From contig CAILVY010000285.1 in assembly GCA_903837785.1 (NCBI GenBank), positions 1-64,000 on the forward strand: a stretch of DNA of 64,000 bases, read 5' to 3'. The notes under the pieces were generated by a model, which was not told where the DNA came from, ran no database searches, and saw only the letters and a list, made by a program, of their open reading frames with translations. Origin of the DNA: Candidatus Hydrogenedentota bacterium. GTDB lineage: Bacteria; Hydrogenedentota; Hydrogenedentia; Hydrogenedentales; CAILVY01. Shown piece after piece: positions 55,587 to 63,423 of this stretch; the first letter of the stretch is position 1; every line of letters begins with the position of its first letter. The position numbers and the translations under genes were made by a program.

Positions 55587-56536
55587 AGGCTCACCTGCCT
55601 GCGCCGCAGCAGCGCGACCTGAATGCCCGCGATGATAACCAGGGCCAGAAACGTGACGAAGGACACGGCGGCCGCGTAGCCCTGGCGGTTGTTGAGTACG
55701 CCGAGGTGATAAATGTAATAGCCGATCGTGAACGTGCGGAAGCCCGGGCCTCCCTGCGTCGTCACCACAATCTGCGGAAACAGGTTGATGCCGGTGATCA
55801 CCGCGAGCACGGAGGTCGTCGTCAGCGTGGGCAGGAGCATCGGGAACTGAATGCGCCTGAAGACGGAGAGCGGTCCCGCGCCGTCGATCCGCGCCGCTTC
55901 GTAGAGCTCCGTGGGAATCGTCTGCAGATTCGCGAGGTACAACGTCGTGAAGAAACCCAGCCCGCTCCACGCGACGAGCGCGAAGATGAAGTAGGGGACG
56001 AGACCCGGATCGCCCATCCAATCCTGCGTGATGCTGTCCAGGCCCGCTGTCCGCAGCAGCGTGTTCATTGCGCCCTCGCGGTAATTGGCGAGATACTGGA
56101 AGAGCAGCGCGTTCACGAGAATGCTGAGGATGTACGGATAGAAGAAGAGGCCGCGAATCGGGCCCTTCCAGAAGCGGAGCGCATCCAGGATCACCGCCAG
56201 CAGCATCGACGCGAACGTGAAGAAGATCACGATCAACGCGGATTCAAGCAGCGTAAAACGGATAGCGTCGAGGAAACGCGTGTCGCTCAGGAGCTCCCGG
56301 AAATTCGCCAGCCCCACATAAGCGGGGCGGCCCGTCCAGCCCGTCCAGTTGGTGAAGCTGTAGGCGAAGCCAAGCATCGCCGGAACCACGATGAACCCGA
56401 CGTACAGCACGATGGCCGGCCCGCACAGCACCAGCGACGCCAGCGCATTGTGAATAGTTCTTCTGTTGGATGGCCTCCTCAAGATTGGGTACTCCCACCG
56501 CGCACCGCGCTTTCGCTTTGAGCGACGATACGGCAT
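55583..56536 (-). CDS. Sugar ABC transporter permease (MalF-like, CUT1 family)
   Basis: The product is 317 residues with six helices: the first is ALASLVLCGPAIVLYVGFIV. GFAYSFTNWTGWTG follows it, and the EAA motif ELYEAARIDGAGPLSVFRRI is complete. It ends with an ATGA overlap with the MalG-like gene. The start is uncertain: the ATG at 56536 has a weak ribosome site, while a strong GAGGAGG (56480-56474, minus) lies inside the frame with no start codon at a proper distance. The first ~35 residues (MPYRRSKRKRG...) lie in DNA also read by the DUF559 composite ORF in another frame. Transcription is probably from the binding-protein promoter upstream. Confidence 0.88.
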   Translation of the reverse strand: MPYRRSKRKRGARWEYPILRRPSNRRTIHNALASLVLCGPAIVLYVGFIVVPAMLGFAYSFTNWTGWTGRPAYVGLANFRELLSDTRFLDAIRFTLLESALIVIFFTFASMLLAVILDALRFWKGPIRGLFFYPYILSILVNALLFQYLANYREGAMNTLLRTAGLDSITQDWMGDPGLVPYFIFALVAWSGLGFFTTLYLANLQTIPTELYEAARIDGAGPLSVFRRIQFPMLLPTLTTTSVLAVITGINLFPQIVVTTQGGPGFRTFTIGYYIYHLGVLNNRQGYAAAVSFVTFLALVIIAGIQVALLRRRQVSL

Positions 56537-57651
56537 CTGGGTCCCGCGTGCCTCTCGTGCCAAGGGGTCGAGCAATCGTGAAGTGTGGCGACTGGAGTGA
56601 TGAAGGACGGGACTTCGTCGACCGCCAGCGAGAAGAAGACCTCGCTGATCCGTTGAGTGAGAATCTCGCAAATTAATGAACGCATAGTCGTGAGACCGGG
56701 GAACAGTGCATCGCCGCGGCGCAATGATTCGACACGCCGCCATTCATAGTGACGGGGATGATACGCTGCTACCCCCCCTTCCCCCCCGCACGCGGGGGGG
56801 TGATCCGGATTGTGCGTCAGATCGAAACTTTCGTTGACTTGTCCAGGCTCCAACACATGCTGAGAATCCTCTCCGCCCCCTCGCACGGCCGAAACGGGTG
56901 CTTCTTCACCCCCCCGCGCATAAGGGACAGAAGCCTCTTCACCCCCCCGCGTGCGGGGGGGCAGGGGGGGTAGAATCTCCATCGTTTCGTCAATTACCCC
57001 AAAGATCGCAGCAACAACATTGTCGACGTCCCCCAGCACTTCCGCGTCCGAAAAATGCAACACATTCAAACCCAAGGACCGCAGGAACACATCGCGTCGT
57101 TCATCGTATGCCGCTGCCTCTTCCCCCATATGCGATCTGCCGTCCACCTCAACTACGAGGCCTTTCTCGCGACAATAGAAATCCACGATATAACTGCCAA
57201 TGGGGTGTTGTTTCCGAAACTTGGCCGAGAGACTGCCACTCCGCAAGACATGCCACAATTTGCGTTCTGCCGGACATTCTGCCTGGCGCATTTTCCTTGC
57301 CCTGGCGAAATGGACTGTGGGAATGTGCTTCCAGGTTGTATGTCCGCCCAGGCCCATCACGCGCTTCCTGGACATCAGATAATTCCCAGGGGTGAGCCAC
57401 AGGGCGCCTTGTGACGTGATAACGCTGTATGCGACGCCGCGAAAGGACTCCGTATTCATTGACCGCACAGCGTGGGGATGGAAATCGTGGCCAAGAACGA
57501 AATCGCCAAGGGCAATGTCCTCAATGGGGCGTAGGACTACCCCCCCTTCCCCCCCGCACGCGCGGGGGTGAAGAGGTTTCTGTCTCTCCTGCATGAAAGA
57601 GCGACAGACGCATATCGTCGTTCCTTTGAGGATGCCGGAGGCAGCAAGCAT
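56479..57651 (-). CDS. DUF559 endonuclease-like domain nested in a Hint/intein-like module
   Basis: A 390-residue open frame from ATG 57651 (a TTG at 57681 would add 10). Residues ~40-100 resemble the N-terminal half of a Hint/intein: LRPIEDIALGDFVLGHDF, then SVITSQGALWLTPGNYL. Residues ~118-220 are a DUF559 (Vsr/PD-(D/E)XK-like) domain: QAECPAERKLWHVLR, FRKQHPIGSYIVDFYC, EVDGRSH, then DERRDVFLRSLGLNVLHF. Residues ~300-360 resemble the C-terminal half: EWRRVESLRRGDALF, then SLAVDEVPSFITPVATLHDC, with His-Asp-Cys where inteins have His-Asn-Cys. The linkers are encoded by C/G-tract palindromes. The N-half lacks the usual TxxH His (TPGN). The flanks are no recognisable extein. It sits between the binding protein and permease genes and its 3' end overlaps the permease start. 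Confidence 0.65.
   Translation of the reverse strand: MLAASGILKGTTICVCRSFMQERQKPLHPRACGGEGGVVLRPIEDIALGDFVLGHDFHPHAVRSMNTESFRGVAYSVITSQGALWLTPGNYLMSRKRVMGLGGHTTWKHIPTVHFARARKMRQAECPAERKLWHVLRSGSLSAKFRKQHPIGSYIVDFYCREKGLVVEVDGRSHMGEEAAAYDERRDVFLRSLGLNVLHFSDAEVLGDVDNVVAAIFGVIDETMEILPPLPPRTRGGEEASVPYARGGEEAPVSAVRGGGEDSQHVLEPGQVNESFDLTHNPDHPPACGGEGGVAAYHPRHYEWRRVESLRRGDALFPGLTTMRSLICEILTQRISEVFFSLAVDEVPSFITPVATLHDCSTPWHERHAGPRCRIVAQSESAVRGGSTQS
56772..56803 (+). repeat. C/G-tract palindromic repeat, copy 1
   Basis: Seven C, TT, seven C, GCACGC, then seven G and TGA. The C7/G7 arms pair around GCACGC. On the minus strand it encodes the PACGGEGG part of the composite ORF. It shares its core with copies 2 and 3. 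Confidence 0.85.
56901..56925 (-). repeat. C/G-tract repeat, truncated copy
   Basis: Contains CTTCACCCCCCCGCGC without the right arm, followed by ATAAGGG. It abuts copy 2 and looks like a partial duplication of its left end (both have TTCACCCCCCCGCG after a CTTC). It encodes YARGGEEA in the composite ORF. Confidence 0.65.
56926..56971 (-). repeat. C/G-tract palindromic repeat, copy 2 (inverted to copies 1 and 3)
   Basis: Starts with GACAGAAGCCTCTTCA, then seven C, GCGTGC, seven G, CA, seven G and TA. Its reverse complement matches copy 3 across the C-tracts, the GTGAAGAGG segment and the TTCTGTC end, so copies 2 and 3 form a long inverted pair around the DUF559-encoding DNA. Confidence 0.85.
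57540..57587 (+). repeat. C/G-tract palindromic repeat, copy 3
   Basis: Seven C, TT, seven C, GCACGCGCGGGGG, then TGAAGAGGTTTCTGTCTCT. It is the inverted partner of copy 2 (56926-56971); the right arm is slightly decayed to CGCGGGGG. On the minus strand it encodes PLHPRACGGEGG near the start of the composite ORF. Confidence 0.85.
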
Positions 57652-57696
57652 GTGTTCGCGTCCATCCCTCCAACTACACAAGCCAAGTATCCATTG

Positions 57697-59010
57697 TCAC
57701 GTGCCCTTGCGGGCGCTTTCCCATTCGGCATCGAGCATGGCCAGGAGTTTGTCCACATCGCGGCCGCCCGCCATGATCTCCTGCATTACGCGCGCGAGGA
57801 TGTCGTGGATGCTCGCCGGCGGCATATCGTCGAGGGCGATGTGATAGCCGGGGACGGCCCCGTACGTCTTGAGATTGGCGTTCATGTTCTCGATGAGCCG
57901 TTGTGCGGGCGGCCACGCGTACTTCGGTTGGGTGACCGGCACCTTGTCCGCCTGGCCGAACTGGCATTCGCCGTTCAGGAATTCCTGATAGACTTCCGGG
58001 TCGTAGAAGGTTTCCATCGCGGCCATGGCCTTGTCGAGCTTCTCTCCGGTTGCCGAGGTGGTGACGGCCCAGCCGGACTGCATTCCGGAAGTCTGGATGA
58101 AGACCGGCGCACGCCCGATCAGCGAAGGCACGGGCCAATACTCCATCTCGAACTCAACCTTGTTGGGTTCGATGTCGCCGGCCATCCAGCAGCCCATCAT
58201 CCACGTCGCGCCCTTGCCGCCGTAGAAGTCCCGCTGCTCCTCGTTGTACCCGTCGCTCAGCGCGCCCTTGTCCACGAATTCATCCACGAGCCGGATCATC
58301 GTTTCGAACACCTGCCGCGCGATGGGATCCTTCGCGAAGCTCACCTCGCCCTTGTCCTTGCGGAGGGTCCAGGACGGCTTGCCCGGATCAGCGGCGCGGT
58401 CGTACAGGTCGGACGCGATCGCGAAGAAGAGCGGTTGTGCCGCGTTCCATTCGCGTCCGCCCAGCACGAGGGGCTTGTAACCCTTTTCCCGAAGCTTCCG
58501 GAACGCTTCGAAGTACGCCTCCCATGTGGCGGGCGATTCCGTCACGCCGATGGCCGCCCACATCGGCTTGTTGACGACGACGCCCTGGATCTGCAGGCCA
58601 CCTTGCGTCGTGTAGCGCTTCCCCTTGTACGGCTTGGGCAGGGGTATGCCGAACTTCTCGTAGTAGGCATCCGGCAGGGGAACCAGGTGTCCGCCGTCCG
58701 AGAGAAAGTTGGCCATCTCCCACGTCATGACGATTTCGGGCAGGTCGCCGGTCGCGATACGCGACTTGTAGAAGTTGGAGCCTTCCATGTTCCCGAGGTC
58801 GATCAGCTCCAGTTGCCAACCGGGGTGATTTCGCTCGAACACGGCCTTCCACGTGTTGAAGTGCTTGCGGAATCCTTCGCGCCCCCCGATGTTCCGCGTA
58901 ACGCGAATGACGTTGCCGCCGCCGCTCTCCGCGCCGCAGCCGCAGAGGCTGGCGGCGATTGTCACGGCCAATAACGCTGGAACAAGTCGAAGAAGGCTCC
59001 GCGATCTCAT
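57697..59010 (-). CDS. Sugar ABC transporter substrate-binding lipoprotein (CUT1, extracellular solute-binding family 1)
   Basis: A 437-residue lipoprotein with GGGAGGAAATCG before the ATG and a signal peptide ending in lipobox SLCGC. The mature part has the family 1 features: FNTWKAVFERNHPGWQLELI, then the hinge segments LPEIVMTWEMANFLSDGGHL, QIQGVVVNKPMW and TTSATGEKLDKAMAAMETF. It binds an oligosaccharide outside the membrane and hands it to the MalF/MalG-like permeases. The gene order would be binding protein-permease-permease, but the DUF559 composite ORF lies between the first two. A possible promoter is TTCCCT-17-TATACT at 59050-59078. Confidence 0.92.
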   Translation of the reverse strand: MRSRSLLRLVPALLAVTIAASLCGCGAESGGGNVIRVTRNIGGREGFRKHFNTWKAVFERNHPGWQLELIDLGNMEGSNFYKSRIATGDLPEIVMTWEMANFLSDGGHLVPLPDAYYEKFGIPLPKPYKGKRYTTQGGLQIQGVVVNKPMWAAIGVTESPATWEAYFEAFRKLREKGYKPLVLGGREWNAAQPLFFAIASDLYDRAADPGKPSWTLRKDKGEVSFAKDPIARQVFETMIRLVDEFVDKGALSDGYNEEQRDFYGGKGATWMMGCWMAGDIEPNKVEFEMEYWPVPSLIGRAPVFIQTSGMQSGWAVTTSATGEKLDKAMAAMETFYDPEVYQEFLNGECQFGQADKVPVTQPKYAWPPAQRLIENMNANLKTYGAVPGYHIALDDMPPASIHDILARVMQEIMAGGRDVDKLLAMLDAEWESARKGT

Positions 59011-59049
59011 CGATTTCCTCCCACGATAGCGGCAAAGCGCCCGCCGGAG

Positions 59050-59078
59050 AGTATAGAGGAAGCGGCGCCGCCAGGGAA
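59050..59078 (-). promoter_or_regulatory. Candidate promoter of the CUT1 transporter operon
   Basis: On the minus strand TTCCCT and TATACT (59055-59050) are separated by 17 bp, placing the start near 59043 and the leader at about 33 nt. The -10 box is good; the -35 box is weak. Confidence 0.35.
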
Positions 59079-59081
59079 GTA

Positions 59082-60899
59082 TCAGGGCGCGGGCTTAAAG
59101 GCCATGGTGAAGCGGGCCGCGGCTTTCGATGCGGCGGGATAAGTCACCGTCAGCCGCGTCAGCATGCCGGACTTGTGATTGGCGCGGCATGCGGCTTCAA
59201 GCGGTTCCGCCGCGAACACACCGGCCTCGGCGCGGATTTCGAGGACGCCCTTCTCTGTCAGGACGCGCACCAGGGAACCCTGAATTTCGACCTGCTGCCA
59301 CGTCACGAATGCCTCTTCCACCGCCTGGCCGGGACCCTCGAACGAGAAGCGGTCCTCGAGCACGACGCTATCGGGCTGTACGCTCAGCGTGCGGACGGCT
59401 TCCTTTAACGCCGGCTCGGCATAGGCCTCGCTGAATGCGATTCGGACCGATTTCTCGCCGGCGCTCTCCATCGTTCCCCGAAAGGCCGCGCCCTCTAGCT
59501 GGAGCTTGCCGCCGATGCGCGGGACACTGTGCCCGTAGGAGTTGGCGAAGACATTCTCATAGCGCTTCTTGCTGAAATAATCGCGGTTGTACAGGCCGCC
59601 GCCCGGGTCGCACAAATAGACGGTTTCATCCACGCACACGATAAAACTGCCGACATCGTTATGATTGTGCGGTTCGCCGTTGTTTCCCGCCTTGGCCGCC
59701 AGCGTCAGCGGCTTGCCGCCGAGGGTGCCCGTGAGCCGCGCAAGTCCGGAAACCGGCAGCAGCACGTCTTTCCGAAGCGGGGCGGAGGCTTCCTTGCCGT
59801 CCCACCACAGCACATCGCAGACCACGTTTCCGATCCGCCATGAATCCTCCGGGCTGGCGAGCCCGAGCAAGGAAGTCTCGCCGGTCCGTTCCGCCAGCTT
59901 CGCGGCCAGGAATCCCTCGACGGTTCCATGTTCGTGCGCGTCGGAGAAGCTGGCGTACAAGTGGTTGCCCAGGCTCACTGCGGCGGGAAATGCCGCGATG
60001 GCCTTCATCTTCGGCGACGCCAGCAGATCCACTTTGCCGCCGCTATAGGCGCGCAGCATTTCTCCGAAAACGACACAATGGGAAAGGCCGTAGTTCCAAT
60101 ACCCCATGCCCTCCAGCGAGGCGCCGTCGGACTCGAAGGCGGCCTCGATGAATCGCCCGAGTTGTTCCACGACGAGCGACAGCGCCTGCGCGCGGCGTTC
60201 CGGGTCGGTTTCGAGCAGGAGGAAGGCCTCGCCGACGGAGCCTGCACAGACGCCGGTCCAGTTGTTGCGGCCGGAGTTCCAGCCATACTCGCGCCCATGC
60301 GCGAGGTACGGATCGAGGATGCGTGCTTTCACTTCCCTGCGTATCCGATCGCGTATTTCGGCCGGCAGCCGGTCGCCGAGCAGCCGATCGGCATGCGCCA
60401 GCGTCGCGCCGGTTTCGGCGGAGAACAGATCGATGTACGACGCGTCCTTCTCGTGCGCGGGCACCACCCACGTGGTCTCTTCACAAATGTTCCAGATGAG
60501 GTCATTGATGCGGGACATCCGCTGCGTTTCGCCGCCAAGCCAAACCGCAATCACCTCATTGGCGAGCAGGCTGCGCTTCTGATAGTACGGCCGCTGATAC
60601 GACTCGCGTTCGCCCTTTTCCTTAAATCCGCGATACTGCGTGTAGGTTGTGACGGGCATGTCCGCGTCCTTGGCCGCCGTCCTGGCCGCCTCGAAGAGGA
60701 CCTGCGCCTGCGGCTTCGCCGCCAGCGTCTTTACGTCGGCATCCTGAAAGCCGGGGATATAGGCGGACAGGTCGCCCGCCGCCAGGGTCATGTCCGGGGC
60801 CGGAGATTTCTCCGCCACTTGCGGCGCAGGCCGTGCGCACGACAGCGCCACGGCCGCCAGCACAAGAACGACAGTACACGCCGTCAATGGGTTCTTCAT
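59082..60899 (-). CDS. Heparinase II/III-like polysaccharide lyase, lipoprotein
   Basis: The start at 60899 (MKNPLTACTVVLVL) has GGAGGAGAAGG upstream; 605 residues with lipobox VALSC. The N-terminal (alpha/alpha)-toroid shows YWNYGLSHCVVFGEMLRAYS, NNWTGVCAGSVGEAFL and SFSDAHEHG; the C-terminal beta-sandwich begins near NNGEPHNHNDVGSFIV, the His-rich segment conserved in heparinase II/III and alginate lyase families. The likely catalytic residues are the toroid Tyr and His. It cleaves an acidic polysaccharide at the cell surface, and the CUT1 transporter downstream could take up the products. Confidence 0.82.
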   Translation of the reverse strand: MKNPLTACTVVLVLAAVALSCARPAPQVAEKSPAPDMTLAAGDLSAYIPGFQDADVKTLAAKPQAQVLFEAARTAAKDADMPVTTYTQYRGFKEKGERESYQRPYYQKRSLLANEVIAVWLGGETQRMSRINDLIWNICEETTWVVPAHEKDASYIDLFSAETGATLAHADRLLGDRLPAEIRDRIRREVKARILDPYLAHGREYGWNSGRNNWTGVCAGSVGEAFLLLETDPERRAQALSLVVEQLGRFIEAAFESDGASLEGMGYWNYGLSHCVVFGEMLRAYSGGKVDLLASPKMKAIAAFPAAVSLGNHLYASFSDAHEHGTVEGFLAAKLAERTGETSLLGLASPEDSWRIGNVVCDVLWWDGKEASAPLRKDVLLPVSGLARLTGTLGGKPLTLAAKAGNNGEPHNHNDVGSFIVCVDETVYLCDPGGGLYNRDYFSKKRYENVFANSYGHSVPRIGGKLQLEGAAFRGTMESAGEKSVRIAFSEAYAEPALKEAVRTLSVQPDSVVLEDRFSFEGPGQAVEEAFVTWQQVEIQGSLVRVLTEKGVLEIRAEAGVFAAEPLEAACRANHKSGMLTRLTVTYPAASKAAARFTMAFKPAP

Positions 60900-60957
60900 C
60901 GGCCTTCTCCTCCCCGCGTTGTTTTCCATGGCACGCTACGCCCGCAAGGCAATGATA

Positions 60958-63225
60958 TCAAGACGCTTCGCGTGCTTTGATGAGGTTCAGCGCACTGCCG
61001 GCGCGGTACCACTCGATCTGCTGGGCGTTGTACGTATGGTTGACCGCGATGCGATCCTCCATTCCGTCCGCATGCCGCAGCACGAGCGTCAGCGGCATGC
61101 CCGGCGCAAACGTGTCGAGTCCGAGAATGTCGATGACATCGTCTTCCCGGATCTTGTCGTAATCGGCGGGGTCGGCGAAGGTGATCGCGAGCATGCCCTG
61201 CTTCTTGAGGTTCGTCTCATGGATGCGCGCAAAACTCTTCACGAGGATGGCCTTCACGCCGAGAAAGCGCGGTTCCATGGCCGCGTGCTCGCGCGAGGAG
61301 CCCTCGCCGTAATTCTCGTCGCCGACGACAATCGTTCCGACGCCTTGCGCCTTGTAGGCGCGCTGCACCGCCGGCACTTCGCCGCAGGTGCCGTCGATCT
61401 GGTTCCTGACCTTGTTCGCCTCGTTATTGAACGCATTGATTGCGCCGATGAAGCAGTTGTTCGAGATGTTGTCGAGGTGGCCGCGGTATTTCAGCCAGGG
61501 GCCGGCCATCGAAATGTGGTCCGTCGTGCATTTCCCCTTGGCCTTCAGCAGGAGCCGGAGCCCTTTCAGATCGCCGGTGTTCGGCGGGAAGGAATCGAGC
61601 AGTTGCAGCCGGTCGGAGCCGGGCTTGACGACGACCTCGATGCGGCTGCCGTCTTCGGCGGGCGCGGCATAGCCGGGGTTGTCGCACGCAAAGCCTTTCT
61701 CCGGCAGTTCGTCGCCCGCAGGCGCTTCCAGCCGCACTTCCTGGCCGTCTTCATTCACGAGCGTGTCACGTTCAGGATCGAAATCCAGGTTGCCCGCGAG
61801 CGCCAGCGCAGTAACCATCTCGGGCGAAGCGACAAAGGCATGGGTCTTGGGATTGCCGTCGTTGCGCTTGGCGAAATTGCGGTTGAACGACGTCACGATC
61901 GTGTTCGGTTCATCGTCCTTTCCGCTGCGGTGCCGCGCCCACTGGCCGATGCAGGGGCCGCACGCGTTCGCGAGCACCACCCCGCCAATCGCCTCGAAAT
62001 CCCCCATGAATCCGTCGCGCTCGATGGTTTGCCGGACGAGTTCGGAACCGGGTGTCACCGTGAACTCCGTTTTCGCCTTCAATTTCTTCTGCCGGGCCTG
62101 GCGCGCGATCGACGCCGCGCGCGCCATGTCCTCATAGGAAGAGTTCGTGCACGAGCCGATCAGGCAGACTTCGATGTTCCGGGGCCAGCCGCTGGCCTGG
62201 ACGGCGTCCCGCATCCCGGACACCGGCGTGGCGAGATCCGGCGTGAACGGGCCGTTGAGATGCGGCGTAAGCGTGCTGAGGTTGAGTTCGATCACGTGAT
62301 CGAAGTAGGCCGAAGGATTCGCGTAAACCTCCGGATCGGGACGGAGGTGTTCGCGGATGGCGTGCGCGGCCTTCGCCACCTCGGCCCGGCCCGTGGCTTC
62401 GAGATAACGGATCATCGAATCATCGAAGGCGAAGACCGACGTCGTCGCCCCGATTTCCGCGCCCATGTTGCAGACCGTGCCTTTTCCGGTGCAGGACATG
62501 CTCTCCGAGCCTTCGCCGAAGTATTCGATGATTGCGCCCGTACCCCCCTTCACTGTCAGCAGGCCCGCCACTTTCAGGATCACGTCCTTCGGACTGGTCC
62601 AGCCGTCGAGCTTGCCCGTGAGGTGCACCCCGTAAATCTTCGGAAACTTCAATTCCCACGCCATGCCCGACATCACATCGACCGCATCCGCCCCGCCGAC
62701 GCCGATGGCCAGCATGCCGAGGCCGCCCGCGTTCGGCGTATGCGAGTCGGTTCCGATCATCATGCCGCCGGGGAAGGCATAGTTTTCGAGCACCACCTGA
62801 TGGATGATGCCCGCCCCGGGCTTCCAGAAGCCGATGCCGTACTTGTTCGAAACCGACGCCAGGAACTCGTAAACCTCCTGATTCGCCGTCAGTGCCGCGG
62901 CGAGATCCGCCTTGGCGCCCAGTTTCGCCTGAATGAGGTGGTCGCAATGGACTGTGGTCGGCACCGCGGTCTTCGCCCTCCCCGCCTGCATGAACTGAAG
63001 CAGCGCCATCTGCGCCGTGGCGTCCTGCATCGCGACCCGATCCGGCGCAAAGTCCACGTAGTCTTTGCCGCGCGCGTACGCCCGCGCCGCCAGGCCTTCC
63101 CACAAGTGCGCGTAGAGTATCTTCTCCGAAAGGGTCAAGGGCCGCCCCACGGCCTTGCGCGCCGCCGCCACGCGCTCCGCCAACCGCCCGTATACCCGTT
63201 GAATCGTGTCCACATCGAACGCCAT
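60958..63225 (-). CDS. Aconitate hydratase (mitochondrial-type)
   Basis: The start at 63225 ([17 protein letters not shown]) has AAAGGAT upstream; 755 residues, the size of the mitochondrial-type aconitase subgroup rather than AcnA (~890) or AcnB. It interconverts citrate and isocitrate in the TCA cycle using a [4Fe-4S] cluster. The cluster Cys are in GSCTNSS and [42 protein letters not shown] and [19 protein letters not shown] are the standard substrate-binding signatures. It is divergent from the MBOAT gene with a palindromic operator-like site between. Confidence 0.95.
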   Translation of the reverse strand: MAFDVDTIQRVYGRLAERVAAARKAVGRPLTLSEKILYAHLWEGLAARAYARGKDYVDFAPDRVAMQDATAQMALLQFMQAGRAKTAVPTTVHCDHLIQAKLGAKADLAAALTANQEVYEFLASVSNKYGIGFWKPGAGIIHQVVLENYAFPGGMMIGTDSHTPNAGGLGMLAIGVGGADAVDVMSGMAWELKFPKIYGVHLTGKLDGWTSPKDVILKVAGLLTVKGGTGAIIEYFGEGSESMSCTGKGTVCNMGAEIGATTSVFAFDDSMIRYLEATGRAEVAKAAHAIREHLRPDPEVYANPSAYFDHVIELNLSTLTPHLNGPFTPDLATPVSGMRDAVQASGWPRNIEVCLIGSCTNSSYEDMARAASIARQARQKKLKAKTEFTVTPGSELVRQTIERDGFMGDFEAIGGVVLANACGPCIGQWARHRSGKDDEPNTIVTSFNRNFAKRNDGNPKTHAFVASPEMVTALALAGNLDFDPERDTLVNEDGQEVRLEAPAGDELPEKGFACDNPGYAAPAEDGSRIEVVVKPGSDRLQLLDSFPPNTGDLKGLRLLLKAKGKCTTDHISMAGPWLKYRGHLDNISNNCFIGAINAFNNEANKVRNQIDGTCGEVPAVQRAYKAQGVGTIVVGDENYGEGSSREHAAMEPRFLGVKAILVKSFARIHETNLKKQGMLAITFADPADYDKIREDDVIDILGLDTFAPGMPLTLVLRHADGMEDRIAVNHTYNAQQIEWYRAGSALNLIKAREAS

Positions 63226-63286
63226 GAAGCTATCCTTTCGTGCCGTAGGTCTTCCGTAAGATCTAACATTACCTAAAAGCGGCAAA

Positions 63287-63304
63287 ATCCCGCAAATGCG
63301 GGAT
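63287..63304. promoter_or_regulatory. 18-bp palindrome, operator-like site
   Basis: ATCCCGCA (63287-63294), AA, TGCGGGAT (63297-63304): a perfect 8-2-8 inverted repeat in the divergent region between aconitase and the MBOAT gene. It is 8 bp upstream of the MBOAT -35 box. Its symmetry suggests a dimeric regulator site. Confidence 0.5.
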
Positions 63305-63311
63305 GATTCGT

Positions 63312-63341
63312 TTGATGCCCCTTTCTCCCGGTGGCTATAAT
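63312..63341 (+). promoter_or_regulatory. Sigma-70-like promoter of the MBOAT gene
   Basis: TTGATG (63312-63317) and a perfect TATAAT (63336-63341) are separated by 18 bp. Transcription would start near 63348, leaving a leader of about 76 nt before the ATG at 63424. Confidence 0.65.
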
Positions 63342-63423
63342 GCCGCGCCCATTCGTTTTGGGCCGGTGCAATGTGCGCACCGCGTGTTTTGGCAGGGTGC
63401 GCCGGGCGCACCGGTGGTTTTCG

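Noticed and set aside
56772-57587. CRISPR array
   Set aside because: The repeats are palindromic C/G tracts in mixed orientation with unequal spacing and lie within a coding frame; no cas genes are present.
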